Source: Pseudozyma flocculosa PF-1
Lineage: Eukaryota > Basidiomycota > Ustilaginomycetes > Ustilaginales > Ustilaginaceae
Length of the DNA: 64,000 nucleotides
Assembly: GCF_000417875.1 (NCBI RefSeq)
Contig: NW_006920876.1
Location: 60,683 to 124,682, forward strand
Direction: 5' to 3'
Shown here piece by piece: positions 1 through 12,369 of the stretch. A program made the translations under genes and the position numbers. Numbering within the stretch: the stretch's first letter is position 1; the number at the start of each line of letters is the position of its first letter. The notes below the pieces were generated by a model. The model was given only the letters and a program-made list of their open reading frames with translations, had not been told where the DNA came from and did not search any database.

Positions 1-15
1 ATCGAGTCGGTGGAT

Positions 16-2241
16 TCAGACGAGCCCGGTCGCCGACCCTGGGGCTTGGGCGACGGGCGTCGCGGCGCGACGGCCGGCAGGCTCGGCGTCGTGGCCGTTG
101 TCGGCCATCGGGCTCGAAGAGGGGCTGTAGCCGCCCTCGTGGAAGAGCGAGGAGCTCTCGGGCTGGGTGCTGGCGAAGCTGTCGCTCGACGATCGCCGGC
201 GCATGGCAGCGTTGGTGCCGAGACTGCTGTACCTCCACGGCATCTCGGGCGGCTGGAGCGAGTCGCGCTTCGATGGTGCCGCCCCTCTCCTCATCGAGGC
301 GCGGCGGCTCGAGGGCTTGGACCCGGGCGACGTCGGCGAGGCGGGATCCCCATCCTGCCCTGCTGCCTTGGCCGGGTGCGAGCGCCTCTTGGAAGCGTCC
401 TTCTTGCCGGCTGCGTCGCGGCTGCTACCTGTCGACGTGCGACCGGGCACGGGGCCGACCAGGGCCAGCGGCTTGGGGTTGAGACCGAGGCCGAGGAGGT
501 CGGCCGACTCGCTACCTGGCAGCCGCATAAACGTGTCGCGGCCGGCGATCATGGGGCTGGTCGAAGGCGTCGAGAAGCACTCGGGCACGCCCAGACCGCT
601 TCCGGGCGGGAGCAGGTAGGGGTCGGGCGACTCCATGCCTTCCTCGTCGCTGCTGCAGCGCGCCAGCTCCTCCTGGAGCCAGGCGGCCTGCTCGGCCAGC
701 AACTGGCTCGAGACGACCGAGCTCATGGTGCCGGTCCGGGTGCGCTTGCTGACGTGAAGCGTGGGCAGCGCCGGTAGCGCCGCCTGCTGCTTGAGGGCGA
801 CGGGCGACGGGCTCTTGTGCGACGAGGCGGACGGCGGCGTGTCCTGGAGCGACTCGCTGCCCCACGTCGGGCTGCTCCCGTAGTCGCTGTCGATGAAGCG
901 GATATAGTCGTAGTCGGGCGAGCCTGGCGAAGGGTGGGTCGACGTCGTGGGCGAAGTATTGCTGGGCGCCATGGGGCTGGCGCGCGACCACTGCTCGTGC
1001 GAAGGGTTGCCCGGCGAGAAGAAGCGCGCCTGACGGCCCGTGGCGGGGCTGTAGCGCCTCCTCGATGGCGACCGCGTGCCGTCCTCCTCGGTGATGCTCT
1101 GCATCAGCGTCGATGCGCGGAAGCGACGCGTTGGCTTCGACTCGTCTGTGGCGAGCGTGCTGCTCCTTCGGCGGCCGGCCACAGCGGTGGGCTTGGTCCC
1201 GGACAGAGGCGAGGGTGCCGCCGGCGTCGTCGCCGACATCGTCGTCCTCATCGAGGAGGCGAATGAAGCAGTGGCACTCGTGGCCGGTGCCGATGAGGGT
1301 GAGGACGCCGGGTCGGCCAGTCGCGAGGACGCCTCGCGTCCGGGATGGATCATCGAGCGAGGTCGGGGCACGGTCGCGAGCGTGGATGCCGACGCCGTCG
1401 TGCTCGAGCGAGGCCGGGATCGCCTCACGGGGACGTCGAAGGCCACAGCCGTGGGGCTCTGGCTGTCCTTCTTGCCTGATGGAGCCTGGCGGGCCGGGAG
1501 GTGCGCACAGAGCTCCTCGAGCTCGCTGGCAAGGCTCGCGATGCTCGAGCTCGAGTCGTAGGTGACGTCGCTGTCGGCAGACAGATCACGGAGGCTAAAG
1601 TCGCTGCGCGCCCGGCGATGCTTGGGCGTCGAGACCTTGATGCGGACTGTGGCGCCGGATCGAAGGTCGTTGCGGAGCCCGTTGCGCCGGGCAGCTGCAG
1701 CCGCTGCGGCTGTCAAGGTCGAGGCGACCGTCGTCGCCGTCGAGTAGCCGCCGTCGCTCGACGCGTCGCCGCCCTGGTCGGCCTTTGGGACGGTGAGGCC
1801 GAAGCGAGCCGCCGAGTTGGGTCGTGGCGTCTGCTCGGATTCGGTCGAGGAAAAGGCATCGTGCGTCGTGGTGGGCGTGGTGCTGCTTGAAGGCTCGCCG
1901 GGCAAGCCCGATGATGACGGCGCCGAAGACGACGGCTCCGACGACGGCTCCGACGGGGCCATGGCCGCGTGAGAGGACTGTGAGAGCATGGCTTGCCAGC
2001 TGAGGACCCGGCGATAGGGCAGGATCGAGCGCCTGTTTGGCCGGTCTTGGTACGAGTCGCGGCGTGGCGCGAACGGTTGCTCGGACGAGAATGTGCGAGA
2101 GTCGGGACGATGGTCGCCGACGTTCTGGCTCCTGCGACGCTCGGCGAGGAGAGTAGGGTGTGCCGACGATGGACGGGTGGGGGGCACTGAGGAGGAGCGC
2201 AGGTAGGGGAGGTTGACGTGGTAAGTACCTGAGCTCGACAT
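16..2241 (-). CDS. Serine-rich low-complexity protein of unknown function
   Basis: A 741-residue open frame starts at the ATG at 2241 and stops at 16-18. I chose this start because the in-frame sequence upstream (to 2535) reads like untranslated leader, and MSSSGTYHVNLPYLRSSS is the first protein-like stretch. The protein is dominated by Ser, Pro, Ala, Thr and Arg, with many SSS runs and basic SRR/RRSS patches that could be phosphorylation sites. I see no membrane segment, signal peptide or enzyme motif. The most conserved-looking part is near the C-terminus, where a short helix (LLAEQAAWLQEELARCSSDEE) precedes a YLLPPGSGLGVPE segment. I do not recognise a family; a regulatory or scaffold protein, mostly disordered, is a guess. 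The frame could continue into a further exon beyond the left edge, because the stop lies only 16 bases from it. Confidence 0.6.
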   Translation of the reverse strand: MSSSGTYHVNLPYLRSSSVPPTRPSSAHPTLLAERRRSQNVGDHRPDSRTFSSEQPFAPRRDSYQDRPNRRSILPYRRVLSWQAMLSQSSHAAMAPSEPSSEPSSSAPSSSGLPGEPSSSTTPTTTHDAFSSTESEQTPRPNSAARFGLTVPKADQGGDASSDGGYSTATTVASTLTAAAAAAARRNGLRNDLRSGATVRIKVSTPKHRRARSDFSLRDLSADSDVTYDSSSSIASLASELEELCAHLPARQAPSGKKDSQSPTAVAFDVPVRRSRPRSSTTASASTLATVPRPRSMIHPGREASSRLADPASSPSSAPATSATASFASSMRTTMSATTPAAPSPLSGTKPTAVAGRRRSSTLATDESKPTRRFRASTLMQSITEEDGTRSPSRRRYSPATGRQARFFSPGNPSHEQWSRASPMAPSNTSPTTSTHPSPGSPDYDYIRFIDSDYGSSPTWGSESLQDTPPSASSHKSPSPVALKQQAALPALPTLHVSKRTRTGTMSSVVSSQLLAEQAAWLQEELARCSSDEEGMESPDPYLLPPGSGLGVPECFSTPSTSPMIAGRDTFMRLPGSESADLLGLGLNPKPLALVGPVPGRTSTGSSRDAAGKKDASKRRSHPAKAAGQDGDPASPTSPGSKPSSRRASMRRGAAPSKRDSLQPPEMPWRYSSLGTNAAMRRRSSSDSFASTQPESSSLFHEGGYSPSSSPMADNGHDAEPAGRRAATPVAQAPGSATGLV

Positions 2242-4226
2242 TGGGATGCTGCGGGCGAGATCGATGAGGAGCGGAAGGGAACGGCGACAACGGAGCAAAA
2301 GGAGCGACGGCAACGAAACCGTATGGGAGACTGAGCGGCTAGCAGGGACAAGCTGGGGCGTCGAGCAAGACGCTGGACGGAGCGCGAGGCAAGAGGTCGT
2401 GCCCTTGACCCTGGGGCCATCGGTTGTCCAGGTGCTGCCCGGGCAAAGGAAGGCACGCGGGAGCAGGAACCCCCAACACGGTGGCGAGCAGGAACGAGAG
2501 ATGGAGCGACCGAGCAGAACGTGCAGTGCCAGCAAGGGAGGGGAGAGTATAGGCGGGGATGGAGAGCGGTGGCGAGGGGAGGATCGTTGAGAGTCGTCGA
2601 GAGCGAGGCGAGCGGACCTTCATGAGCTCGACCGCAAACGACGTCGCAAGGCCAGGCCAAGGAGGGAGCGTGCCACCGTGCGCTGCCAGGATGCGCGCTG
2701 GGAAGGTGACGTCCAACCCAGGAGGGCTAGGCTGAGGTCCCACAAGATTGGCCTGCGTCGGTACGGGCAGGAGGGGAGGAGTTGCGGACTCGCTCGTCTG
2801 CTGGCCAAGGCGAGGAGCAAGCAAGGTTTGCAGGCCGCCCCTCCCGACCACTTTCTACTGCAGGCTCGACGACTAATGGCTCGATGGCGACGACTAGCGT
2901 CCCTATGCCAGGTCGAGCAGCAGCAGATGGGATCGCCTCGGATGGAGAAAGAGCCCGGCGTTGTGGCCCCGCCAAGCGCGCCCCGGTTGCCTGGATGAAA
3001 GAGGCGGCGAGGGGCGGCGACAACGGCGGTCCGGGGCGCAACCTTGGATCCAGCGGCACCGACACCGGGCGTTGGAGCCGTACGTGGGTACGTACGGTGC
3101 TGCCGCGTCCCTCTGAACGAGTGTGGGTGACATGAGGCCGCGCCATCATGAAAAATGGACAGGCGACCGACCGGCCGGACGAGCGAAGCAAGGGCGTGGT
3201 TGCCATGGCAAGCGATGCCAGGAGGCCCGTCCTGTCCTCGTCGTCCTCGTCCTCGTCTGGGTGCGCGATGTGGCCAGAGCAGCGTCGGCCAGAAGGCTGC
3301 CAGCCGCTCATCGAGGACGGGGAGCGGCACGGCATGGCAACGTGCCACCTCGCGAGGCGACCGAGAGGCCGACCGACCGACTCGCCGGGTTCGAGGGCCA
3401 AAAAAGAAGCAAAGGTGGCGTCGCGTCCGGTGTTGGATGCATTGTCCGCTTGCCTCTCGCAGCGAGTGGCCGGCGAGGCCAAGAGGCTAGGATCCCACGC
3501 CCGCGGAGCCAGAGGGCAGGGCAGCGTAGGGCAGGGCAGCGTAGGGCAGAGCAGACAAGCAAGAGCCGCAGAGGCGGCTGCTGCTGCTGCTGCTGCATAT
3601 GCTGTGGCCCATATGAAGAAGCAAGGTTGGCCGTCATGCGATGGTCGTTGGACGACAACCGGCGAGGGAGGGACCTCGGTGGCTCTGCCTAGCCTCCGGC
3701 CTCTGTGCGGCGAAAGAAGCAGATGCACAGAGAGCGGCAACCTAGCACCGCTGGCGTGGAAAAGGGCAAGCGAGGCAGGCGGCCAAGGCAAGGCTGGCAG
3801 ACCCTGACAGGCACCAGCCACAGCCACGGCCTCGGCCACGGCAACGGCAACAGCCACAGAAAGAGCAGCCAAGCCACACGGCCAGCCAGGCCCGCCGACA
3901 GCCGCCAGAAACCTTCTGAGCGGACTGGGGGCCCACTCTAGTCCCGCCTGGCCTGTCTGTCGTCCCTGCCTCGCGCCGTATCCCTCGCCCGCCGTTGACA
4001 TTGACCAACGACGACGGTGAGGGCAATGATATGGCGGCAAGGCCACGTACTAGCTCGCCAAGACCAGCGGGGCCAGCTCTCGTCGCATGCTAGGCGGGCA
4101 ATCAACCAGCGTAGCGCAGCTTAGCGCCTGGCTCGTCATCGTCGACGAGGCGTGCCTACGTGCGTGCGTGATGGATGAAGCGCAAGCCTCGTGGGCCCAG
4201 CTGAGAGCAAGCGACGGCCACAGCTA

Positions 4227-4230
<4 letters not shown>

Positions 4231-4257
<27 letters not shown>
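4231..4257. repeat. (CAGG)n microsatellite
   Basis: About 6.75 perfect copies of CAGG. The same unit, or its complement CCTG, recurs at 6148-6181, 6251-6268, 6719-6750 and 56559-56600, always outside genes. Confidence 0.9.
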
Positions 4258-5420
4258 CTGAGGGAGCGTGCGGGCGAGAGAGGGAGCGCGACGTTGCAAC
4301 AACCAAGCAGCAAGGCGCCATCACGACGCGCGCTCGGCAAAACCGCCTGCCCGCTCCTCGCCGCCGCCCGCCCGCAGCGTTGCCGCGCATGCACCTGCTT
4401 GCACCGCTTGGCCCGCCTGCCCGAACCGGGTCAGAGCGTGGGGTCCCAGCCAGCCGGACGCCACCGCCATCATCACCGCCCGCCGCCATCGACAATGATG
4501 CAAATCTGCGATCAACACCACGGCGGCGGCGGGGCAGCGCTTTGCCCATGGGGTCCCCTCGCCGCTCTCATCGATCAGAGGGCGCGACAACGTACGTGAC
4601 GTTCTCTAACCTAGCACCGACCGCCGTTGCTACCCGTGCCGTGGGGGCGAGGAGCGTGACCCTCTCTAAACTTCGTCGGCATCGATGAGGGCAGGGCAAC
4701 CTTCGACGACGACGGCCAAGAGGCGCCTGACGGCCTCGCCTCGCCCGCCCCCCGGATACAGGTGCAAACGACGGGCAGCCGCGGCTACCCGTCGATCATC
4801 ATCGACGACGACTGCGTCCGAACCGGGCCCCGACGGACACAATAGCGAAACGAAACGAGACTACGAGGCTCGCGGCTCGCTGCACTCACCCTAGATTATT
4901 AAGTCTTTGGACGAGCCTAGAGTAGAGTCGGCCTTGCTTGCAGCTGTCTCTAGCTCCTCTGCAGGTCCAAAGGCTGGGCGGCGTTGTCGGAAGGCTGGCG
5001 ACGCGGTACTGTCGGGCTGCGTGTGTGAATCACACTACTCTCCGGTCGTCCTGATGATCGAGTGACAGGCAGGCAAAGCAAGCCGAGACGCCGCAGGGTG
5101 CTTCGTCTGCTTGCCCTGGGAACCTTCGCTGGTCGGCTTGTCGTGGCAATCTACGGCAGCAGAGTGCCTGGTTGTCACACGTCCGGTGCGCTGGTCAGCT
5201 GGTCAGTTGCTGCTGACGCGCCAGGCAAGGTCGGCTGGATCGGTGAGAGGCGCCCGCTCGTGCGCGTCTTGTGTCGATCAGGAGCAGTAGCTCGCGCGGC
5301 GCCAGGTCGTGAGCGCAGGCGCGGGTCGTCGGATGTCGATCGGCGTGACGGAGCGTGGGGCCGGTGGGTTCCGAGCGCGTGTAATGAAGCCGTCCGCAGT
5401 AGTGGCGATCCAGGCGCAGG

Positions 5421-5483
5421 GCGGTGCGGTGCGGTGCGGTGCGGTGCTGTCGAGCTGCGGCGAGGTCGGTCGGTCGGTCGGTC
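5421..5483. repeat. GCGGT and GGTC short tandem arrays
   Basis: Five copies of GCGGT (5421-5447) are followed closely by about five copies of GGTC (5464-5483). GGTC copies recur at about 5760-5775. Confidence 0.85.
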
Positions 5484-6147
5484 GAGAGGGCGGATGCGAG
5501 CCAGCTAGCTCGGTCGGAAACAAATGAACCCAGGCGATGGCGGCCAGAAGAGTCGAAAGTGGCCACGATGGCGATGGCAGGCGTGATGATGGTGGTGACA
5601 GGGGGGATGAACTATGAACGATGACGGGTGGTGGTGGTGGTTGGTGACGACGTTGGCGGCTCAGAGACGATGACCGTAGGTGGTCGGTCGGCGGGCGGGT
5701 CGAGCTAAGAAGGTAGGCGTGCTCGATGATGGGGTCAGAGGAGGTCCCGGACAGGTCATCAGTCGGTCGGTCGGTGATGCTCAAACCAGGGGGCAACGAT
5801 GCATTGGAGCGGCGACCACGGATGGGTGAGCGGGCATAGTCATGCGGATGCCTGCCTGTAGCTCTTGCTCGACCCGAGCCACAGAAGAGGTACCGTACCG
5901 TACCTTGCCTTGCTCTGCCTGGCCTGGGCTTGTCGGCGTACGATACCGTCACCATAAGCCAGAGGTACCGCGCAGCCCCTCGAACGTTGCGCGCCCAAAG
6001 GCAGGCAAGCGCAAAGCCAAACTTGTGTGCCGTGACTGTGCGTGATGCTAACGTGTGAGAAGCGGCCCGAGGGGCGGGAGGAGCGGCAACGTCGATATGA
6101 TGGGACGGACCTCCTTGCCGCTTGGAAGAGGCCAGGGAAGGGTGACA

Positions 6148-6268
6148 GCAGGCAGGCAGGCAAGGCAGGCAGGCAGGCAGGGACCCCTTCCATCCTCGGC
6201 GGCGGCGGCGGCGGCGGCGGCAAAGCCACGCAGCGCAGCGCCTGCAGAGAGGCAGGCAGGCAGGCAGG
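6148..6268. repeat. CAGG arrays flanking a (GGC)8 run
   Basis: CAGG copies span 6148-6181 with one AAGG interruption, followed by (GGC)8 at 6198-6221 and a second CAGG array at 6251-6268. Confidence 0.88.
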
Positions 6269-9076
6269 GGAACGAGGCGCGGGGGGGAGGCCAACGCCAC
6301 GAAGGGGGCTCGAGGGCTCGACCCAGCGGCCTGGCTTCATGCGGCCATACGAGTGGTGCCGGTGCGTCGTCGGTGGTCCCTGAAGGCAGGCAGGCAGGGC
6401 ATGCCTGCAGGAGGTGTCGCGTCGATGGGAAGAACGCAACGCACGCAACCAACTCAGCCAGCCAAGAAGGCCTGCTGGCCTGCCATCCCGTCGAGCACAG
6501 ATAGAGGCGGATGCTGCCTCTGCTTCGACGCTCGCTGCCCGCCCTTTCTCCTCCATCGCATCGCCAGTCTAGAGTGAGTAGACTGCCCCTTCCGAGACAG
6601 GACTAGTGTACAGTACAGAAAGAAGAACAGCTCGAGCGAGGCCGAGAGGCTAGCTGGGCAGGCAGGGGAGACGTGAGGCAAGCCAAGGCAAAGGGCGTGC
6701 CTGCCTGCCTGTCTGTCTCTTCTGCCGTCTTGACAGGCAGGCAGGCAGGCACGCGCGCATGGGGCTCGCGACTCTGGCCTGCCTCGCCTATCCTCGCCTC
6801 ACGAGGCAATCCTGATCGGCGCCCTTGCTTGCGAACCCTGACCTGACCTGTCCTGACCTGGCCGGCGCAGAGAGCGGGCACCTTCAGGCAGGGGCGAGGG
6901 GAAGAACGCGGCCACCACCACCGCCGCCTGGCTCGGCACTTTCGGAAAGCGCGGTTGCAAAACCAAGGGTCCTGCCTCGAGGTTAGAGCTCATCTCGACC
7001 GACCCCTTGCTCCCTTCCCTTCCCTTCCCTTCGGAGAGGCAATCTCGACCCCTGCCTCTACTCTTTCTGGTAGGCCGCGATCCTTCCCCCCCTACCCCTC
7101 CTCGGCCCCTTGTTGCTCCGCCATCCTCCTTCGACGTCCCTGCCCTGTCGTCGCCGTAGCCTTCTTTCTGTTCTGGCCCTGATCTTGGCGCTGCGGAGGC
7201 CTGTACCAAGGTGGCTGGCTGCTCGGAACATCACGCTGGCCGAAGACGACGGCCCGACCGCACACGCGCAGCAGCAGTGACCCACTAGGCACACTGACAA
7301 TGGTGTTTGCAAGTCACCGTCAGATGAGGAGGACAAAAGAGGGCGAGCCGACGACGACGAGGATGGTGGCAACGTGCGGTCGTGGTTGGTGGGGCCCGAG
7401 AGCGACTCTCGCGCGCAAGCGGGGAGCGGATGCTGCCGGCGCCGTCACCGGGGATCAATCGACGATCTGCTGGACCGCCTTGCGGGCATCTCTCTGTTTG
7501 CCTCGTGCCGTCGTGCGGCCGTTCACCGACCCGCTGCCCCTCATACAACTATGCAGCACCCAAGCAGTCGTGGTTGATCCAACTCCATCTCCCGGACAGG
7601 ACCATGACCACAGGGTCGTCTCTGGATCGTATCTCCTCTGTCGTGTCTAGTATCGGGAGCCGGGGCCGTGATAAACTCGACAGGAAACCACCCACCGGTG
7701 GGTGCTACCTCCGGGATGCCCATGGACCAACTCAGCTGTCCACATGGTCGCGGCCTCCAACACGACGCCATGGCCTCCTCTTCGCGCGTAGCTTGTGCAC
7801 AGGGCACCCCCAGTGCGCAGACTCTCGAAACTCACTCCGACTGTGGCTGATGAGGGGCTCGAGCGGTGCGAGGACCGGCCAGGGAGGTGCATACGGATGT
7901 CGGATCCCGGCGGCAAGAAAGCGTCCGACGCAGCACAGTGGCATCTCGATGTCCGACGCGCACAATGCTTGGTCTTCCGGTGAACTGTCGATGGAGGGAA
8001 GCTGAGGAGATGGCGATACAGGGAGCCATCTAGGCAAGGGAGGGAGTCAAAGTGTTTAGCTCGCGATCGTCGTCCAGAGTCACCGACGGGAGCATCTGCT
8101 TCTGCAGTGGAGCGTCGTCGATGAGACAAGGAAGAAAAGGGGGGAGCGAAGCATGAGCTTCCACCGAGCGAGAGAGCTTCCCTCTGGTCCGGGATGTTGG
8201 TGCCGATGACAGGCGAGTGGGCGATCGTCGAGCGACAACGACGACGACGAAGACGGCGAAGACGGCGATGATCTTTCCTTGTGCTCTCCGGGGGACAATG
8301 GGCGGACTTGGCCAAGGCAAGGCAAGGAGGACGTACCATGGTGTGGCTACCGTCCGTGGATCCGAGCGTGTCGCCCGGCTCCAGCTGGGCAGGCCCGGCG
8401 ACGTCTGATCCTTCCGTCCGTTGTTGTCCGGTCGTGTGGAGCCGCTGTTTGCTGTCAAACGACTTCTACCGGCACGGTACTGTAAGCAGATGTGTCGTTG
8501 AACACCGGTATTCTGCTGCGCCAGGCCCGGGCGTCGGCTCTGTCCGCCACCACGTCGCGGTAAAGAGTGAGCGAGCGACGAGGGCGACGAGGGCGCGGCG
8601 GCGTGGGTATTTGATTGCTTGTGGTTCGGCGGCAGAACGACGACGACGGCCGTAGGGCGGGTGTGCGTGTCTGTGTGACGTCGGAACGTCGAGGGGAAAG
8701 AAGGATCGGGGATGCAAGGGGGTTGGCGTGGGTGCTGGTAATTTTCCCTCCTGGCCTTTCCGCCTGGCGCTCTCGAGGCTGAGCCGCAACCCGCGCCGGC
8801 TGTACCTACCAACGACACGACAGGAAGCGAGAAACGGCGCGTTGGGGTGCCGCCAGGAACCTTGCCTGCCTTTGCCTCGTGTATGGAAGGACCGGACGGG
8901 CATGGCAAGGGGCTTGAAGGGAGACCATGTCGACGAGGATCGAAGAGCTGTCAAGGGTCGTGAGAACGTCGGTGGGCGCAGGCGCATGAGCATCCGCCAG
9001 CCCGCCCGCCCGCTCGCCCGCCTGCGATGCAACCGCGGTACCCCCCGTGGTGGTGGTGATGGTGTGGACGCCTGAC

Positions 9077-9103
9077 TTGGCCTGGCTTGGCCTGGCCTGG
9101 CCT
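9077..9103. repeat. TGGCC pentanucleotide array
   Basis: Imperfect TTGGCC/TGGCC copies. The same unit recurs at 22034-22060 and 56491-56513 and loosely near 54800-54830, always in intergenic DNA. Confidence 0.75.
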
Positions 9104-10138
9104 TGCTGCCTGACACGTTTTGCACTCTGCCTGCCTATCCTGGCTGTCCCGACGTGGGACTTCTTTGGGCCCATGCAGCATCCGCCGTCCCCCTGGCTGG
9201 TGCCTGTACCCTTGCGTTGGCTTTCGGCAGCCTCAACTAGCTGTGTGTGAGGCGATGAGATCCGCCCGGGGGAGCTGTCACGACGTCGAGCCGATAGGGT
9301 TCTGACAGCTCGCCATGGGCCAAGCTGCGGCCCGTACTGTATGTACAACATCCACAGGCTCGAGGGTGGTCTGCCGATGGCGGGTCCTTGATTGAACTCT
9401 CTGTCGACGATGTCAAGGCCTCGAGTCGGGCCTGCTGCGGATCTGAGGGCGTGCAGCGGGGCGCTGGGGCGGGGTGGCGAGAAGCAGGCTGCTGCTGCGG
9501 CTGTCGTTTGCGCTCGACGAATGCCAGGCAGCGACAGTATGTAGTACTTAGGTGACGTCGGATGATGCCGCCGTGCTCAGTGAAGGCGACAGCGGCGACT
9601 CTTTCAGTGGCTAGAGCGTCGTCGCGCGCGGGCCAGAGGCAAGCATGGCCTGGCGACTGAAAACGCGTGGCGTGAGTTGGCGAGGCAGGCCTGCCTGCTG
9701 GCCCTCGCCCAGCTCAGTATGGCCTGGCCAGGCCAGGCAGAGGTCCGCCAAAGCTGCTGCTGCTGTTGACGCGCAAGTGGAGGTTGGGACCCTGTCAGAG
9801 CTGTTCGGATCCGAAGTATCGCTGCTTGACCCTGCCCCCGCTTGGGCGCCGGCGCCAGATTTCTTCTGGATTTTTGTTCTGGCATTTTGCGTGGGGCGCC
9901 GGCGCTGCCCTGCCAGCTCGAGAATTTTTTGAAGGGCCCTCACCACCACCTTGCAGCTTCGCCTCGACATCAACCGCCTCCAGCATCGCAACGCAACGCC
10001 GCTTGCACCATCACCTCGTATCGACACCCTCTCTCACCCCACCATACACACGCAGCGCCACTAGCGACGCACCCCCAGGCCTCACCGCTCGCCCTACTCT
10101 GCCCCGTCGCGCTCACCACCCCCAACACCGCCACCGCC

Positions 10139-12369
10139 ATGCCCGACGCCTTCTTCCAGAAGAAGCGCAAGCGAGCTCCCTCGGCGGGCGGCGGCGGCGC
10201 CGATGTCAGGTCCGCATCGTCCCCGCGCGCCGGCCCCAGCTCGTCGCGCCGCCACACGGCCACCCTCTCGGCCCACAAGCGCGCCAACCGCAAGCGCCAT
10301 GACGACGACAACGACTCCCCCGACAACGACGACGAGGGCCTCGACACCATGGACCTCCAGCACCGCTACGACCAGGGGCCAGACAGCGAAGACGAGGCAG
10401 AAAGGGCAGAGACGGCCGCAGAGGCCAGGGTCAGGCTCGCACGCCAGTACCTCGACGGCCTTCGCGCCGCAGACCACCCCGACGACGACGGCGCAGACGC
10501 CGCCGCCGCGGACCGCGACAACATCGCCGCACGCCTCCAAAAGGACGTCGCAGAGCTCAGCGGAAAGATGCACACCTTTGTCGCAAACCGCCTCGTCGCA
10601 CCCACCGGCGCCGACCGCGTCCTCCTCGGCGTGCGCGGACACCGCCTCAGCGTCACGGCCGCCGTCGCATCGAGCGACGCCACCAGCCTCTTTACCGCGG
10701 GCAAGGAGGGCTCCATCATCCGCTGGAGGCTCACCGACGGCAAAATGGTCCGAGTGCTGCCCAAGCGCGCCAAGCGCCTCGACCAGGACGGCAGGCCGCT
10801 TCCGCCCACCAAGTCGCACCGCTCAAAGACGAGCGGCGCAGCCAGGAGGAGGGAGAGGATGACAAAGGCCAAGGGCAAGGCGCGTGCCACCGACGGGCCA
10901 CACGGCGGCGCGGAAGGGGGCGGGGGCGAGGGCGAGGTTGAGGGCGGGGACGGTGACGAGACGAGCCGCGGCGCAACGGTGGGCGGCTACCTCGATGTGG
11001 GCGAGGGCGAGGGGCACACGGACGAGATCTGGGCGCTGGCCGTCAGCGGCGACGGCAAGTACCTGGCGTCGGGCGGCAAGGATCGGCGCATCGGCATCTG
11101 GTCGCTCGGCGACGACGACGAGGCGCGGCACGCGGGCGGCGCCGAGCGGTGGCTCAAGGCGCTCGGCGGGCACAAGGACTCGATCAGCGCCCTCTCGTTC
11201 CGCCCGTCGAGCTCGGAGCTCTACACGGCGTCGTTTGACCGCACGCTCAAGCTCTTTGACGTGTCGCAGCTGAGCTACATCGAGACGCTCTTCGGGCACC
11301 AGGAGTCGATCCTGTCGATGTCGTGCCTGCGCGCCGAGACGGCCGTGAGCGCCGGCGGGCGCGACCGGACGTGCCGCTTCTGGAAGATCCGCGACGAGAG
11401 CCAGCTCGTCTTCCGCGCCGGCGCCAAGAGCAGGCTGCGCGAGGTGCTCGAGGGCGGCGACCTGGCGCGGCTCGAGGAGCGCGAGCGCGACGACGAGGAG
11501 CAGCAGCGCCGCCGCGGCGTCAAGGAGTCCGAGGTGCGCGCCAAGGCCGCCGAGCTGGTCGAGGGCAGCGTCGACTGCGTCGCCATGGTCGACGATGCCC
11601 ACTTTCTCAGCGGCGGAGACAGCGGCTCGATTTCGCTGTGGGACCTGGCGAAAAAGAAGCCCGTCTTTAGCGTCGCCGCCGCCCACGGCTTCCACGACGT
11701 CGTGAGCGAGACCGAGGGAAAGATCCAGACGCCGCGCTGGATCACGAGCCTCGCCTGCCTGCCCTACGGCGACGTCTTTGCAAGTGGTGAGTGCGCGGTG
11801 TACCGAAGCGCCCATGCCGCGCACATGCACGGCGATGGCCGGCGGTGTCCTTGATGCTGACGACGACTCATCCTCATCCTCATCCTCATCGTCTTTTTCG
11901 CCATCCCCGCCCTCCCGTCTCTGCAGGTTCGTGGTCCTCAGAGATCCGGGTCTGGGCACTCGACAGCCGTCTTCGATCCTTTAGCGCCCTCTTCCGCATC
12001 CCAGCGATCGGGTTCATCAACTCGCTGCAACTCGTCCAGCCTCCGCCCTCTTCGCTCTCGATCGACGCCGAAACGGGACGAAAGACGAGCGGGATCATCC
12101 TTCCGGCGCTGTGGAAACGCCGTGACGGTCTCTCGTCGTCGTCCTCGTCCTTGGTGCCCGTCGACGACGAGGAGGGTGACTCTGAAACCATCGAGGATCC
12201 CGAAGAGCAGGAGGGGGAGGGGGAGAGGGGGATGGTGAGGGGGAGCAAGGAGAGCGTCCCGCCCTTTTTGGTCGCTGCCATCGGCCAGGAGCCCAAGTTT
12301 GGACGGTGGTTCAAGATCAAAGAGGCAAAGAATGGCGCCCTCGTCGTGCCGTTTGCCTTTGAAGCCTAA
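10139..12369 (+). CDS. RRP9: U3 snoRNP-associated WD40 protein Rrp9 (U3-55K)
   Basis: Rrp9 binds the box B/C motif of U3 snoRNA in the nucleolus and is needed for early 18S rRNA processing. Two exons, 10139-11786 and 11927-12369, encode 696 residues; the 140-nt intron has a GTGAGT donor and CTGCAG acceptor and splits a Gly codon in FASG|SWSSEIRVWAL. The N-terminus MPDAFFQKKRKR is basic and nuclear-localisation-like, followed by an acidic Asp/Glu stretch. WD repeats are visible as GHRLSVTAAVAS, GHTDEIWALAVS, GHKDSISALSF, GHQESILSMSC, GSVDCVAMVDD, WITSLACLPYGDVF and a last blade ending in GALVVPFAFEA. A Gly/Glu-rich insert of about 80 residues separates the first two blades. An upstream in-frame ATG at 9842 gives only leader-like sequence, so I chose 10139. 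It converges with the FYV10 gene, 501 bp away. Confidence 0.93.

Larger units (their letters stand above)
2242..10138. other. Gene-poor, repeat-rich intergenic block
   Basis: About 7.9 kb lies between two divergent genes. Open frames occur on both strands, as expected at this GC content, but none has recognisable domains, plausible splice structure or non-random composition. It holds many simple repeats: CAGG/CCTG tetranucleotides, a GGC run, GCGGT and GGTC arrays, and TGGCC arrays. I found no tRNA, rRNA or transposon genes. It probably contains the leader and promoter of the serine-rich gene and the promoter of RRP9 near its right end. Confidence 0.5.

Noticed and set aside
2727..4046. 439-codon open frame on the minus strand
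   Set aside because: Composition is Ala/Arg/Pro-rich with no domain, overlapping open frames occur on both strands, and it spans simple repeats; expected by chance at this GC content.
4201..6300. CAGG/CCTG arrays as a possible CRISPR-like or satellite array
   Set aside because: These are simple microsatellites without spacers, in a eukaryotic genome.
9842..10138. Upstream in-frame ATG for RRP9
   Set aside because: The 99 extra residues look like translated leader (Pro/His/Ser-rich), and MPDAFFQKKRKR is the expected family start.
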